Part shown: positions 21,445 to 32,063 of the stretch, piece by piece
How positions within the stretch are numbered: position 1 is the stretch's first letter
How the letters are laid out: each line of letters opens with the position of its first letter
DNA from: Chlorocebus sabaeus
Lineage: Eukaryota > Chordata > Mammalia > Primates > Cercopithecidae
NCBI RefSeq assembly: GCF_047675955.1
Contig: NC_132925.1
Location: 72,855,622-72,919,621 of the forward strand
Length of the DNA stretch: 64,000 nucleotides
Direction of reading: 5' to 3'
Made by a program: the position numbers and the translations under genes
The notes under the pieces: generated by a model
What the model saw: the letters and a program-made list of their open reading frames with translations, nothing else
Database searches by the model: none
What the model was told of the DNA's origin: nothing

Positions 21445-22788
21445 GATTTTTTTTAAAAAAATCATTGAGATAAAATTCACATACCAAAAAGCTCACCCTT
21501 ATAGGGGTGTACAATTTGGTGATTTTTAACATGGTCACGGAGTTATGCGTTTTCACCACTATCTAATTTTAGAACATTTTCATCACCTCAAAAACAGTGT
21601 TATTTTAAAAATTGTTTTGACTATTCTGGTTCCCTTACATTTTCATATAAATTTTAGAATCACCATGTCCATTTTGACGTAAATAGCAGATGGAATTTTG
21701 ATATTGCTTAGGTTGAATTTGTATATCAATTTGGCACATATTGCCATCTTAATATTAAGTCTGGGATGATCATGGGATGTCATGGGATGATCATGGGATG
21801 TCTGGGATGATCATGGGATGTCATCCCATTCATTTAGGTCTTAATTTCCTTCAAAAACGTTTCACAGTTTTTGGTGATAGGTTTTACATTTCTTTCATTA
21901 CATTCATTCTGAAGTATTGTGTTATTTTTGATACTATTGTAAATGTAATTGTTTTCTTAACTTTATTTTAAAATTATTCATTGCTAGTGTATAAAAATAA
22001 AATTGATTTTTTATTGACTTTGACTTTGTATCCTTCAATCTTTCTGACCTCACTAGATCTAATAATTTTTAGTGACTTCCTTGTGATTTTCTATATATGA
22101 GATCATGTGATCTCCAAATGTAGATATCTTTTATTTTTTCTTTTCAATTTAGATGTCTTTTATATCTTCTCGTTGCCTAATTACCCTTACTAGAACCTCC
22201 AATACAATGTTGAATAAAGTTGTCAAGAGCAGACACCCTTAGCGTGTTCCTAATCTTAGAGGAAACTCATTCTGACTTTTACCATTAAGTATAATGTCAG
22301 TTGTGGGTTTTTTATAGATAGCATTGAGGAGGTTGGGCAAAGTCTCTCTATTTCTAGTTTATGAAATGTTTTATCATGAAAGGGTGTTAGGTTTTCTCAA
22401 GTGATTTTTTTCATCCCTTAAGATGATTATGTAGGTTTTGTCCTTCTTCTATTAATACAGTGTATTACATTGATTTTTCTATGTTAAATTAACCTTCTAT
22501 ACCTGAGACAAATCATACTTTGTTGTGGCTTATAATCCCTTTATGTTTCTGGATTTAGTTTGCTAGTATTTTGTTGATTATTTTTGCATGTATAATCATA
22601 AGAGAGAATGTTCTGTAGTTTTCTTGTCATATCTTTGTTTTTGGTATAAGGATAGCACCACATAGAATGAGTTGGGAAGTGTTCCCTCCTCTTCTATATT
22701 TTTGGAATAGTTTATGAATGCTTGGTAATAATTAGTCCTTAACATTTGATAGATTTCACCACTGAAGCTACATAAGCCTGGGGTTTTT
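21445..22788 (-). mobile_element. Old L1M element, 3' part (continues at 29042)
   Basis: Reverse-complement L1: a short 3'UTR piece (ATTGAGATAAAATTCACATA; CACTATCTAATTTTAGAACA) and then ORF2 from its C-terminal part (TTGTTTTGACTATTCTGG) to the middle of the RT domain, ending at AAGCCTGGGGTTTTT. Sequence is lost between the 3'UTR piece and ORF2. The very next ORF2 bases appear at 29057, after the inserted younger L1. The last bases before the insertion (22776-22788) match the bases after it (29042-29056), consistent with a diverged target-site duplication. Confidence 0.85.
21761..21821. repeat. Threefold 20-21-base tandem repeat in old L1
   Basis: Units at 21761-21780, 21781-21801 and 21802-21821 all have the form CTGGGATGATCATGGGATGT (second unit CATGGGATG...). 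The normal L1M sequence has a single 'catgggatgtc' here, so it expanded in place. Each unit also contains the internal palindrome TGATCA. Confidence 0.9.
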
Positions 22789-25700
22789 AAAAATAATTTT
22801 ATTTTTAATTTTTGTGGCTATGTAGTAGGTGTTTATCTTTTGGTACAGACATGAAGCACATATTTTGGTACAGGCATGCAATGCATAATAATCACATCTC
22901 GGAAACTTGGGTACCCCTTCCCTCAGGTATTTATCCTTGTGTTACAAACAATCCGATTATACTCTTAGTTCTTTTAAAATATACAATTAAATTATTATCA
23001 ACTATAGTCCCCCTGTTGGGTAACCAAATGCTAGGTCTTATTCTTTCTAATAATATTTTTATACCCATTAGCCATCCCACTCCATTCCCTAGCCCCTCAT
23101 TATCCTTCCCAGGCTCTGGTAACCATCCTTCTATTCGGCATCTCCATGAGTTCAATTGTTTTGATTTTTAGGTTCTATAAATGAGAACATGTGATGTTTG
23201 TCTTTCTGTGCTTGGCTTATTTCACTTAACGTAATGACCTCCACTTACATTCATATTATTGTAAATGATAGAATCTCATTATTTTTCATGCTGAATACTT
23301 CATTGTGTATATGTACCACATTTTCTTTGTTCATTCATCTGTGGATGGACACTTAGGTTGCTTTCAAATCTTGGATATTGTGAATGCTGCTGCAACAGAC
23401 GTGGGGGTGCAGATATTTCTTTGATATACTGATTTCCTTTATTTTGGGTATATACCCAATAGCGGGATTGCTGGCTTATGTGGTAGCTCTATTTTTAGTT
23501 TCTTGAGGAATCTTCAAACAGTTCTCCATTGTGGTTTCACTAATTTACATTCCCACCAACAGTGTACAACAGTTCCCTTTTCTCCACATCCTTGCCAGCA
23601 TTTGTTATTGCCTGACTTTTAGATAAAAGTCATTTTCACTGGGATGGGATGATGTCTCATTGTAGCTTTGATTTGCACTTCTCTGATGATCAGTGACATT
23701 GAGCACTTTTTCATATGCCTGTTTGCCATTTGTACGTCTTCTTTTGAGAAATACCTATTTAAATATTTTGCCCATTTTTAATCAGATTATAAAAGTTTTT
23801 CCTACATAGTTGTTTGAGCTCCTAATACATTCTAGTTATTAACTCCTTGTTAGATAAATAGTTTGCAAATATTTTACCTCATTCTATGGCTTGTCTCTTC
23901 ACTTTGTTGATTGTTTCCTTTACTGTGAAGAAGATTTTCAATGTAATTTGATCCCAGTTGTCCATTTCTGCTTGGGTTGCCTGTGCTTGTGGTGTATTAC
24001 TCAAGAAATTTTTGCCCAGACAAATATCCTGGAGAGTTTTCCCAATGTTTTCTTGTAGCAGTTTCAATTGCTTTGAGTTCTTACAGTTGACTCTTTAATC
24101 CGTTATGATTTGACTTTTGTATAAGGCAAGAGATAAGGATCACATTTCATTCTTCTGCATATGGATATCCAATTTTCTCAGCATCACTTACTGAAGACAC
24201 TGACTTTTCCCCAATGTATGTAAAAAGCTATTAATTCCATTTGTTCTGTAGTGCAGACTAAGTTCAATGTTTATTTTTGGTTATCTGGCTGGGAGATCTG
24301 TCCAATGCTTAAAGTGGGGTGTTAAAGTCTCCAGTTACTATTCTATTGGGGTCTCTCTCTTTAACTCTAATATTTGCTGTATATATCTGAGTGTCCAGTG
24401 TTGGTAGCATATATATTTACAATTGTTTTTATGCTTTTGCTGAATTGACCCCTTCATTCTTATGTAATGACCTTCTTTGTCTCTTCTTACAGTTTTTGTC
24501 TAGAAATCTATTTTGTCTGATATAAGTATAGCTACTCCTGCTCTTTTTGGTTTCCATTGGCATAATATATCTTTTTCCATTATTTTATTTTTAGTCTATG
24601 TGTGTCATTATAGGTGACATGTTTCTTGTAGGCAGTGGATCATTGGGTCTTGTTTTTTCATCCATTCATCCATTCTATGTCTTTGGATTGGAGAGTTTAT
24701 TCCTTTTACATTCAGTGTTATCATTGTTAAGTAGAAATTTACCCCCGCCATTTGTTATTTGTTTTCTGGTTGTTTTGAGGTCTTGTCTTCCTTCTTTCCT
24801 CCCTTCCTGTCTTCCTTTTAGTGAAGGTGATTTTCTCTAGTGGTATGCTTTAGTTTCTTACTTTTCAGTTTTTGTATATCCATTTTATGTTTTTTGATTT
24901 GAGGTTACCATGAGCCAGGCAAATACTGTCTTGTAATCCGTTATTCTAAACTGATTACAACTTAGCACTGATTGCATAAATAAATAAACAAGCAAAAAGA
25001 AAACCGTTGGTTTAACTTCATTGTCCCCTGCTTTTTAACATTTTGTTGTTTCTCTTTATGTCTCATTGTACTATGCCTTGAAAAATTGTTGTAGTTATTT
25101 GTGATTGGTTCACCATTTAATCTTTCTACTTAAGAAAGGTTTATACACCACAATTACAGTGTTATAATATTCTGTGTTTTTCTGTGTACTTACTATTACC
25201 AATGAGTTTTGTACCTTCAGATGCTTGCTTCTTGCTCATTAATGTCCTTTTCTTTCAGATTGAAGAACTCCCTTCAGCATTTCCTGTAAGACAGGAAAAT
25301 CCCTCAGCTTTTGTTTGTCTGGAAAGTCTTTATTTCTCCTTCATGCTTAAAGGATACTATCCTAGGGTAAAAGTATTTTTCCTTCAGCTCTTTGAATATG
25401 TCATCCCACTCTCTCCTGGCCTGTGAGGCGTCCACTGAAAAATCTGCTGCCAAATGTATTGGTGCTCCTTTATATGTTATTTGTTTCTTTTCTTCTGCTG
25501 CATTTAGAATCCTTAGCCTTGACCTTTGGTAGTTTGATTATTAAATGCCTGTAGGTAGTTTTTGGGTTAAATCAACCTGGTGTTCTATAACCCTCTTGTA
25601 CTTGAATGTTGATACCTTTCTCTAGGTTTGGGAATTTCTCTCATTTTATCCCTTTGAATCAAGTTTCTACCCCATCTCTTTCTCTACCTCTTCTTTAAAG

Positions 25701-26342
25701 CCAGTAACTGTTAAATTTGCCCCCTTTTGAGGCTGTTTTCCAGATCTTGTAGGCTTGCTTCATTCTTTTGTATTCTTTTTTTCTTTTAACTCCTCTGACA
25801 GTATTTTCAAATAGCCTGTCTTCAAGCTCACAAATTCTTTCTTCTGCTTGGTCATTTCTGTTATTAAGAGATTCACTGCATTCTTCAGCATGACAATTGC
25901 ATTTTTCAACTCTTGAATTTCTACTTGATTTTTTAAGTTAATCTGTTTGTTAAATTTATCTGAAGAATTCTGAATTCTTTCTCTGTGTTATCTTTAATTT
26001 CTTTGAGCTTTCTCAGAACAGCTATTTTGAATTTTTTTGTCTAAAGTGTCATGTCCCTGTTTCTCCAGGATTGGTCCCTGGTGCCTTTTATTTGGTGAGG
26101 TCATGTTTTCCTGGATGTTGATGATGCTTGTAGATGTTCTGTTAGTGTCTGGGCACTGTAGAGTTAGGGATTTATTGTAGTCTTCACAGTCTGGGTGTGT
26201 TTGTGCCTATCCTTCTTGGGAAGGCTTTTTAGGTTTTTGAAGGGACGTGGGCCCTAAGCCCAATAACACTATGGTTTTTGCAGACTTGAGAGGTATTGCT
26301 CTGGTGGTCTCAGATAAGATCCAGAAAATCTCTCTGGATTAC

Positions 26343-26600
26343 CAGACAGAGACTCTTGTTCATTTTCTGTACGTTTCCCCAAACAGAGTCTCTCTCTGTG
26401 CTGAGCCATCTGAAACTAGGGGTGTGGTGATGCAAGCACCTCTGTGGCCACTGCCACTGGGTTCACTGTGTCAGACCTGAATCCAGCACAGCTCTGGGCC
26501 TTGCCCAAGATCCTTCCCTTCAGGATGATGAGTTTCCCCAGGCCCTGGGTGTATCCAGAAATGCTGTCTGGGAGCCAGAGATTGGAATCAAAACCCTTAG
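26343..26600. repeat. Direct repeat copy A in L1 5'UTR
   Basis: Shares with 27826-28140 the ordered blocks CAGAGACTCTTGTTCATTTT, GTGTGGTGATGCAAGCACCT, CCTGAATCCAGCACAGC, GGGCCTTGCCCAAGATCCTT and AATGCTGTCTGGGAGCCAGA. The copies lie ~1.5 kb apart (1.2 kb without the Alu). Confidence 0.85.
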
Positions 26601-27350
26601 CAATTTACATGCTGTTCTATTGTACTGCAGCTAAGTTGGCACTCAAAGCACAATACAAAGTTTTTTTACTCTTCCCTCCCCTTTCCACAGTCAGAGGAAC
26701 CTCTCCCTATGGCCACCACCACCGGCTGTCCATATGTGGTTCTGCCAGGCCACTGCCAATATTCACTTAGAGCGTAAGGGCTCTTTCATCAGCTTGCATT
26801 GAACGCTGCCAGGCTTGGGACTCACCCTCCAGGGCAGTGGGCTCCTCTCTGGCCCGGGGTAGGTCTAGAAATGCTGTCTAGAGTTCTGGCCTAGACTCAG
26901 GGACCCCAAGAGCCTGCTTGTTGCTCTACCTCACTGTGGCCCAGCTGGTACATAGGGTACAAGACAAATTTCCCCTTCCTTTCCCTCTGCTTTTCTCAAA
27001 CAGGAATCTTTCACTGTAACCACTCCAACTGGGAATATGCTGGATCACCCCTGAAGCCAGCTCATCTCAGAACCCAAGGTCCATGCTGGTGGTTATTCAG
27101 AGCCCAGGGGCTCTTTAGTCAGTAGATGATGAATCCTGCTGGGACTGGGTCCTTCTCTCAAGGCAGCAGGTTCCCTTTTGGCTCAAGGTGTGTGTCTAGA
27201 AGTGTCATCCGGGAGTTAGGGCCTGGAACGGGGGCCTCATGACTCTGCCTGGTGCCCTATCCTACCATGGCTGAGCTGGTATCCAAGATCCAAGAAAAAG
27301 TTATCTTTACTTTTTGCTCTCCCTTCCTTAAGCAGAAGGAAGGAGTCACT

Positions 27351-27670
27351 GTTGTTTTTTTGTTTTTTTGTTTTTTTTGTTTTTTCTTTGAACCAGTGTT
27401 TCCCTCTGTCACCCAGGCTGTAGTACAGTGGCGTGATCTCAGCTCACTGCAACCTCCGCCTCCTGGGTTCAAGCAATCCTCTTGGCTCAGCCTCCCATGT
27501 AGCTGGGATTACAAGTGTGTGCCACCATACCTGGCTAATGTTTTTATTTTTAGTAGAGACAGGATTTCACCATGTTGGCCAGGCTGGTCTTGAACTCCTG
27601 ACCTCAAGTGATCCACCCACCTCAGCCTCCCAAAGTGCTGGGATCACAGGCATGAGCCACTGTGCCCAGC
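27351..27670 (-). mobile_element. Alu (AluS-type), full length
   Basis: Reverse-complement Alu with a (GTTTTTTT)n-type tail on the left and CTGTGCCCAGC at the right end. Target-site duplications: gaaggaaggagtcact (27335-27350) and gaggaaggagtcact (27671-27685). It sits in the 5'UTR of the younger L1. Confidence 0.95.
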
Positions 27671-27825
27671 GAGGAAGGAGTCACTTTTGTCAAGCTGCAC
27701 TGCCTAGTGTTAGGGGAGAGATGGTACCAGCTGGTGTCTCTCTAGTCCTGTGTCACCCTAGTTCATTGGAATTACACCCAGCCAATGAACCCCTAGGATT
27801 GCAATTCCTAGGCAAGTCCTAGATT

Positions 27826-28140
27826 ACCAGGCAGAGACTCTTGTTCATTTTCTTTACTTTTTCCCAAACAAATTGAGCCCCCCAACCCCCTCTCTCTCTC
27901 TCTTTTTCTTGCACCCCACCACCCCCTCGCCCCGCTGTCTCTGTGCTGAGCCACCTGAAACTGGGGGTGTGGTGATGCAAGCACCTCTGTGGCCATCACC
28001 ACTGGGTGCACAGTATCAGACCTGAATCCAGCACAGCACTGGGCCTTGCCCAAGATCCTTCCCTTCAGAGTCACGAGATTCCCCAGACCCTGGGTATATC
28101 AAAAAATGCTGTCTGGGAGCCAGAGAGCTCCCAGGAACTG
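27826..28140. repeat. Direct repeat copy B in L1 5'UTR
   Basis: Second copy of the block at 26343-26600, about 60 bases longer because of a C/CT-rich insertion at 27885-27935 (CTCTCTCTCTCTTTTTC and CCCCACCACCCCC-like runs). Confidence 0.85.
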
Positions 28141-28639
28141 CCTAAGAGTTGCCTAGGAATTGCAATCCTTGTGTTCTAGACTGCCTTTCAAATTGACCTA
28201 GGACCCCAGAGCACTTTAGCCTGTGGTGACAAGGCTTGCCAAGAAACGTAAGTTCCAACCACTGGGATGGGCAATTCCCCTCCGGCTAGGACTGATCCAA
28301 ATGCTCCCTTCATGCATTGGTGCTAGCTAAGCCCAGCACAACTTTATTCTCTGCTGTGACAGGGCAGCACTGAGTTCAGTGTAAAGTTCCCCAGTTGCTG
28401 CACTCTCCCTCCCCAAAGTGCACTGATTCTCTCTCTGTGCCAGACAGCAGCTGCCTGGGTATGAGGTTGGGGTGGCATTAGCAGTTCAAGACTTTCTCTT
28501 CTGCCCTCCTCAATGCTTCTTTCTATGATATGAAGTTAAAACCAGGTACTGTGATTGCTCACCTGATTTTTGGTTCTTGTGATGGTGCTTTTCTGTTTGC
28601 AAATAGTTGTTAAAATCTGGTGTTCCCATTGGGGGTTGA

Positions 28640-29012
28640 ATGGTATAGCTTTGTGTCTCTGCCCAAATCTCAGGTTGAATTGTAGTTCTCAGTGTTGGAG
28701 AAAGGACCTGATGGGAGGTGACTGAATAATGGGAGTGGACTTCCCCCTTGCTGTTCTGGTGATAGAGGTCTCATGAGATCTGGTTATTTGCAAATGTGTA
28801 GCACTTCCCCCTTCACTGTCTCTCCTGTTGCCATGTGAATACATGCTTGCTTCCCCTTTGCCCTTCTGCCATGATCATAAGTTTCCTGAGGTCTCCCAAC
28901 CATGCTTCCTGTATAGCCTGTGGAACTATGAGTCAATTAAACCTCTTCTTTTTCCATAAATTACCCAGTTTCAGGTAGTTCTTTATAGCTGTGTGAGAAC
29001 ACACTAATATAG
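28640..29012 (+). mobile_element. MaLR solo LTR (MST/MLT1-type)
   Basis: Sense LTR with CTTTGTGTCTCTGCCCAAAT, GGACCTGATGGGAGGTGACT, TCATGAGATCTGGTTATTTG, TTCTGCCATGATCATAAGTT, the polyadenylation region AATTAAACCTCTTCTTTTTC and the end ACACACTAATATA. About 375 bases, no internal region. It lies very near the 5' end of the younger L1 and therefore postdates it. Confidence 0.85.
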
Positions 29013-29422
29013 CTTCTATTCTGCCATATTGTCCCACCCTTCCCTGAGACTTTTTTTGTGGAAGATTTTGTATTAGTAATTCAATCTCTTTACATGTTAT
29101 TCAGACTTGCTAATTCCTCTTGAGTCGATTTCAGTAGTGTGTGTTTCTCTAAGAATCTTTTTTCTCTAAGTTATCTAACGTTTTGATCTACAATTATTTA
29201 TAGCATTCCTTTATAATTCCTTTCATTTCTTTGACAGTGGTAGTGATGGCTTCTCATTTATTTCTAATTTAGTAATTTGAGGGTTTTTTTTCCCCTCTTG
29301 GTCTGTCTGGCTTCATCCCATAAATTTTGATATGTTGTCTTTTCATTTGCATTCTTATCAAAGTATTTACTAATTTCCTTTTGATTTATTCTTTGACCCA
29401 TTGGCTATTTTAGTGTGTTGTT

Positions 29423-29518
29423 GAAATAATCTGTACAACAAACCCCTGTGACACAAGTTTATCTATATGACAAACCTGTACACGTACCCCGAACCTAAAA
29501 CGAAAGTTTTAAAGAAAC
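29423..29518 (+). mobile_element. 5'-truncated L1 3' end
   Basis: TGACACAAGTTTATCTATAT, CAAACCTGTACACGTACCCC and GAACCTAAAACGAAAG are the sense 3' end of a primate L1, with a short A-rich end at 29511-29517. The upstream duplication agtgtgttgtt is at 29412-29422 and the start of its copy (agtgtg) is at 29519-29524, into which an Alu has inserted. Confidence 0.8.
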
Positions 29519-29524
29519 AGTGTG

Positions 29525-29806
29525 GGCTGGGCACAGTGGCTTATGCCATCCAAGCACTTTGGGAGGCTGAGGTGGGCGGATCACCTGAGGTCAGGAATTT
29601 GAGGATGGTGAAACCTTGTCTCTACTAAAAATACAAAAATTATCCAAGCATGGTGGCGGGTGTCTGTAATCCTAGCTACTTGGGAGGCTGAGGCAAGAGA
29701 ATCCCTTGAACCTGGGAGGCAGAGGTTGCAGTGAGCCGAGATCACTCCATTGCACTCCAGTCTTGGCAACAAAAGCAAAACACCATCTAAAAAAAATTAC
29801 CAAACC
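29525..29806 (+). mobile_element. Alu (AluS-type) inserted in the L1-tail duplication
   Basis: Sense Alu from GGCTGGGCACAGTGG to AACACCATCTAAAAAAAATT, with a small internal deletion in the left arm (29601-29608). The sequence agtgtgttgtt follows at 29807-29817, the third copy of the target sequence. Confidence 0.92.
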
Positions 29807-30261
29807 AGTGTGTTGTTTAATCTTTACATATTTAAAAACTTTCAAATTTTCTTCTATTATTGACTCTAATTTTCTTTCCTTGTGGTTAGAGAACATACTT
29901 TGTATAATTTTAGCGCTTTTAAATATTTTAAGGTTTGCTCTATGGCCTAACACATGGTTAATTATGGAAAATATTTCTTGTGCACTTGAGAGGAATGTGT
30001 GTTCTGCTGTTCTTGGGTGAAGAGTTCTATAGATATCTGTTAGTTCTAGCTTAGCTTAGTTTATAGTGTTGTTCATGTCTTCCATCTACTTTTCAATCTT
30101 CTGACTAGTTGTTCTATCCATTATCAAAAGTGCAATATTGAAGTCTACAACTATTATTGTTGTATTGTTTATTTCTTCCTTTATTTCTGTTAGTTTTTGC
30201 TTCATGTATTGTGGGGCTCTGTTGTTAGATGCATATATGTTTAAAAATATATTCTGTTCTT

Positions 30262-30543
30262 GGCCGGGCGCGGTGGCTCAAGCCTGTAATCCCAGCACTT
30301 TGGGAGGCCGAGACGGGTGGATCACGAGGTCAGGAGATCGAGACCATCCTGGCTGACACGGTGAAACCCCATCTCTACTAAAAAATACAAAAAACTAGCC
30401 GGGCGAGGTGGCAGGCGCCTGTAGTCCCAGCTACTCGGGAGGCTGAGGCAGGAGAATGGCGTGAACCCGGTTGGCGGAGCTTGCAGTGAGCTGAGATCTG
30501 GCCACTGCACTCCAGCCTGGGCCTCAGAGCAAGACTCCGTCTC

Positions 30544-30559
<16 letters not shown>
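30262..30559 (+). mobile_element. AluY, Old World monkey-type
   Basis: Young full-length Alu. Diagnostic blocks are GGCTCAAGCCTGTAATCCC, GCCGAGACGGGTGG, AAAAAACTAGCCGGGCGAGG and GAGCTGAGATCTGGCC, which differ from the human AluY form and fit cercopithecid AluY lineages. Target duplication: left 30243-30261; right overlaps the AT repeat and ends at 30593. Confidence 0.93.
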
Positions 30560-30581
<22 letters not shown>

Positions 30582-30584
30582 TAT
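30559..30584. repeat. (AT)n microsatellite at an Alu tail
   Basis: About 13 AT units directly after the A-tail of the AluY. The left target duplication has only 'aaaaatatattctg', so the AT run grew from the duplicated target sequence. Confidence 0.9.
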
Positions 30585-31220
30585 TCTGTTCTTGATAGAT
30601 TTACCATTTAATTACTATAAAATACCCTTATTTGCCTCTGTTAACGTTTTTGTTATAAAATATTGTTTTCTTACAATAGCCACTGATATTTTTTCTGATA
30701 CTATAGCTACTCCAGGGCTCTTCTGGTTACTCTTTTCTAGGTATCTTTTTGCATCCTTTTGCTTTCAAGTTGAAACATATTTTTAATTCATTCTACCAGA
30801 ATCTGCCTTTTGATTGGAGTGTTTATTTATTTGTAATTAGTATAATTACTGAAAAGGTAGGACTCTATATCTACCATTTTGCTATTTACTGTCCATATGC
30901 CTCATATTCTTTTTTGTCCTCTATTCCTCCCTTACTGACTTTTTTTTAATGTTTAGTAGATATTTTCTACTTTACTATTTTAATTCCATTGTTTCTTTTG
31001 TGATATATTTTTGAGTTATTTTCTTAGTGGTTGCCCTAAGAATTACAGTCAACATCTTAATGTATAAAAACCTTGTTTGCATTAATACCAATTTAATCTC
31101 AAAAGTATATACAATTTTGCTCAAAAATAATCCCATTTCATCTCCTTTCCTTTGTCCTATTATTATAATACAAATGGCATTTTTTATACATTATAAAGCC
31201 ATAAATACAGTTTTATAATT

Positions 31221-31501
31221 GAGATGGAGTCTCACCCTGTTGCCCAGGCTGGAGTGCAGTGGTGCGATATTGGCTCCCTGCAGCCTCTGCCTCCCAGGTT
31301 CAGGTGATTTGCCTGCCTCAACCTCCCAAGCAGCTGGGATTACAGGCACACACCACCATGCCAGGCTAATTTTTGTATTTTTTGTAGAGATGGGATTTCA
31401 CCATGTTGGCCAGGCTGATCTCAAACTCCTGACCTCAAGTGATCTGCCCACCTCAGCCTTCCAAAGTGCTGGGGTTACAGGTGTGAGCCACTGCACCCAG
31501 G
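31221..31501 (-). mobile_element. Alu (AluS/J-type)
   Basis: Reverse-complement Alu from GAGATGGAGTCTCACCC to CCACTGCACCCAGGC. It lacks a poly-T tail on the left, so the A-tail has been lost. Confidence 0.92.
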
Positions 31502-31744
31502 CTTCAGTTATCTTTTAAATCAGGAGATAAAAGTGTTACAAAAAAGAACTTTATTCTTACTGTCTTTTATGGTTACCTGTGTAGATACTTTTTCTTGTGT
31601 TCTCTATATCTTCATGTGGTTTTAAATTTCTGTCTGGTATTACATCATTTCAGCCTGCAGTACTCCCTTTAGTATTTCTTGGAGGGGAGGTCTGCTAGCA
31701 AGAAACTCACTTTTTGACAAAATATAATAGCATTTTAATTTCTT

Positions 31745-32063
31745 CTTTTTTCTTTTATTTTGTTTCTTTTTTTTTTTTTTTTAGATGGATTCTTACTCTG
31801 TTGCCTAGGCTGGAGTACAGTGGCATGATCTCAGCTCACTGCAACCTCTACCTCCTGGGTTCAAGCAATTCTCCTGCCTCAGCCTCCCCAGTAGCTGGGA
31901 TTATAAGCACACACCACCATGCCCAGCTAATTTTTGTATTTTTAGTAGAAACGGGGTTTCACCATGTTGACCAGGCTGGTCTAGAACTTGTGACCTCAAG
32001 TGATCCACCCGCCTTAGCTTCCCAAAGTGCTGAGATTATAGGCATTAGCCACCATGCCTGGCC
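31745..32063 (-). mobile_element. Alu (AluS-type)
   Basis: Reverse-complement Alu with a T-rich tail at 31745-31782 and end CATGCCTGGCC. Short target duplication aatttctt at 31737-31744 and 32064-32071. Confidence 0.92.

Larger units (their letters stand above)
22789..29041 (-). mobile_element. Younger L1 (L1PB/L1MA grade) inserted into the old L1M, RT region deleted
   Basis: On the minus strand the element starts near 29041 (GACAATATGGCAGAATAGAAGC), continues through a long 5'UTR (about 26060-29041, interrupted by an Alu and an LTR), ORF1 (about 25250-26060) and the spacer (about 24725-25250), and ends with a complete 3'UTR and A-rich tail at 22789. ORF2 is present at both ends: endonuclease region 24236-24725 and C-terminal region 23600-24235. 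The central part with the reverse transcriptase is gone, with the join near 24235. All frames are full of stops. Confidence 0.85.

Noticed and set aside
21761..21821. CRISPR-like or satellite array
   Set aside because: Only three units without spacers, inside an L1 in a primate genome.
26247..26770. Overlapping 77- and 108-codon frames resembling exons in a G+C-rich region
   Set aside because: The region is the duplicated 5'UTR of an L1, antisense to it.
28640..29012. A full MaLR provirus
   Set aside because: Only one LTR and no internal sequence; L1 sequence lies on both sides.
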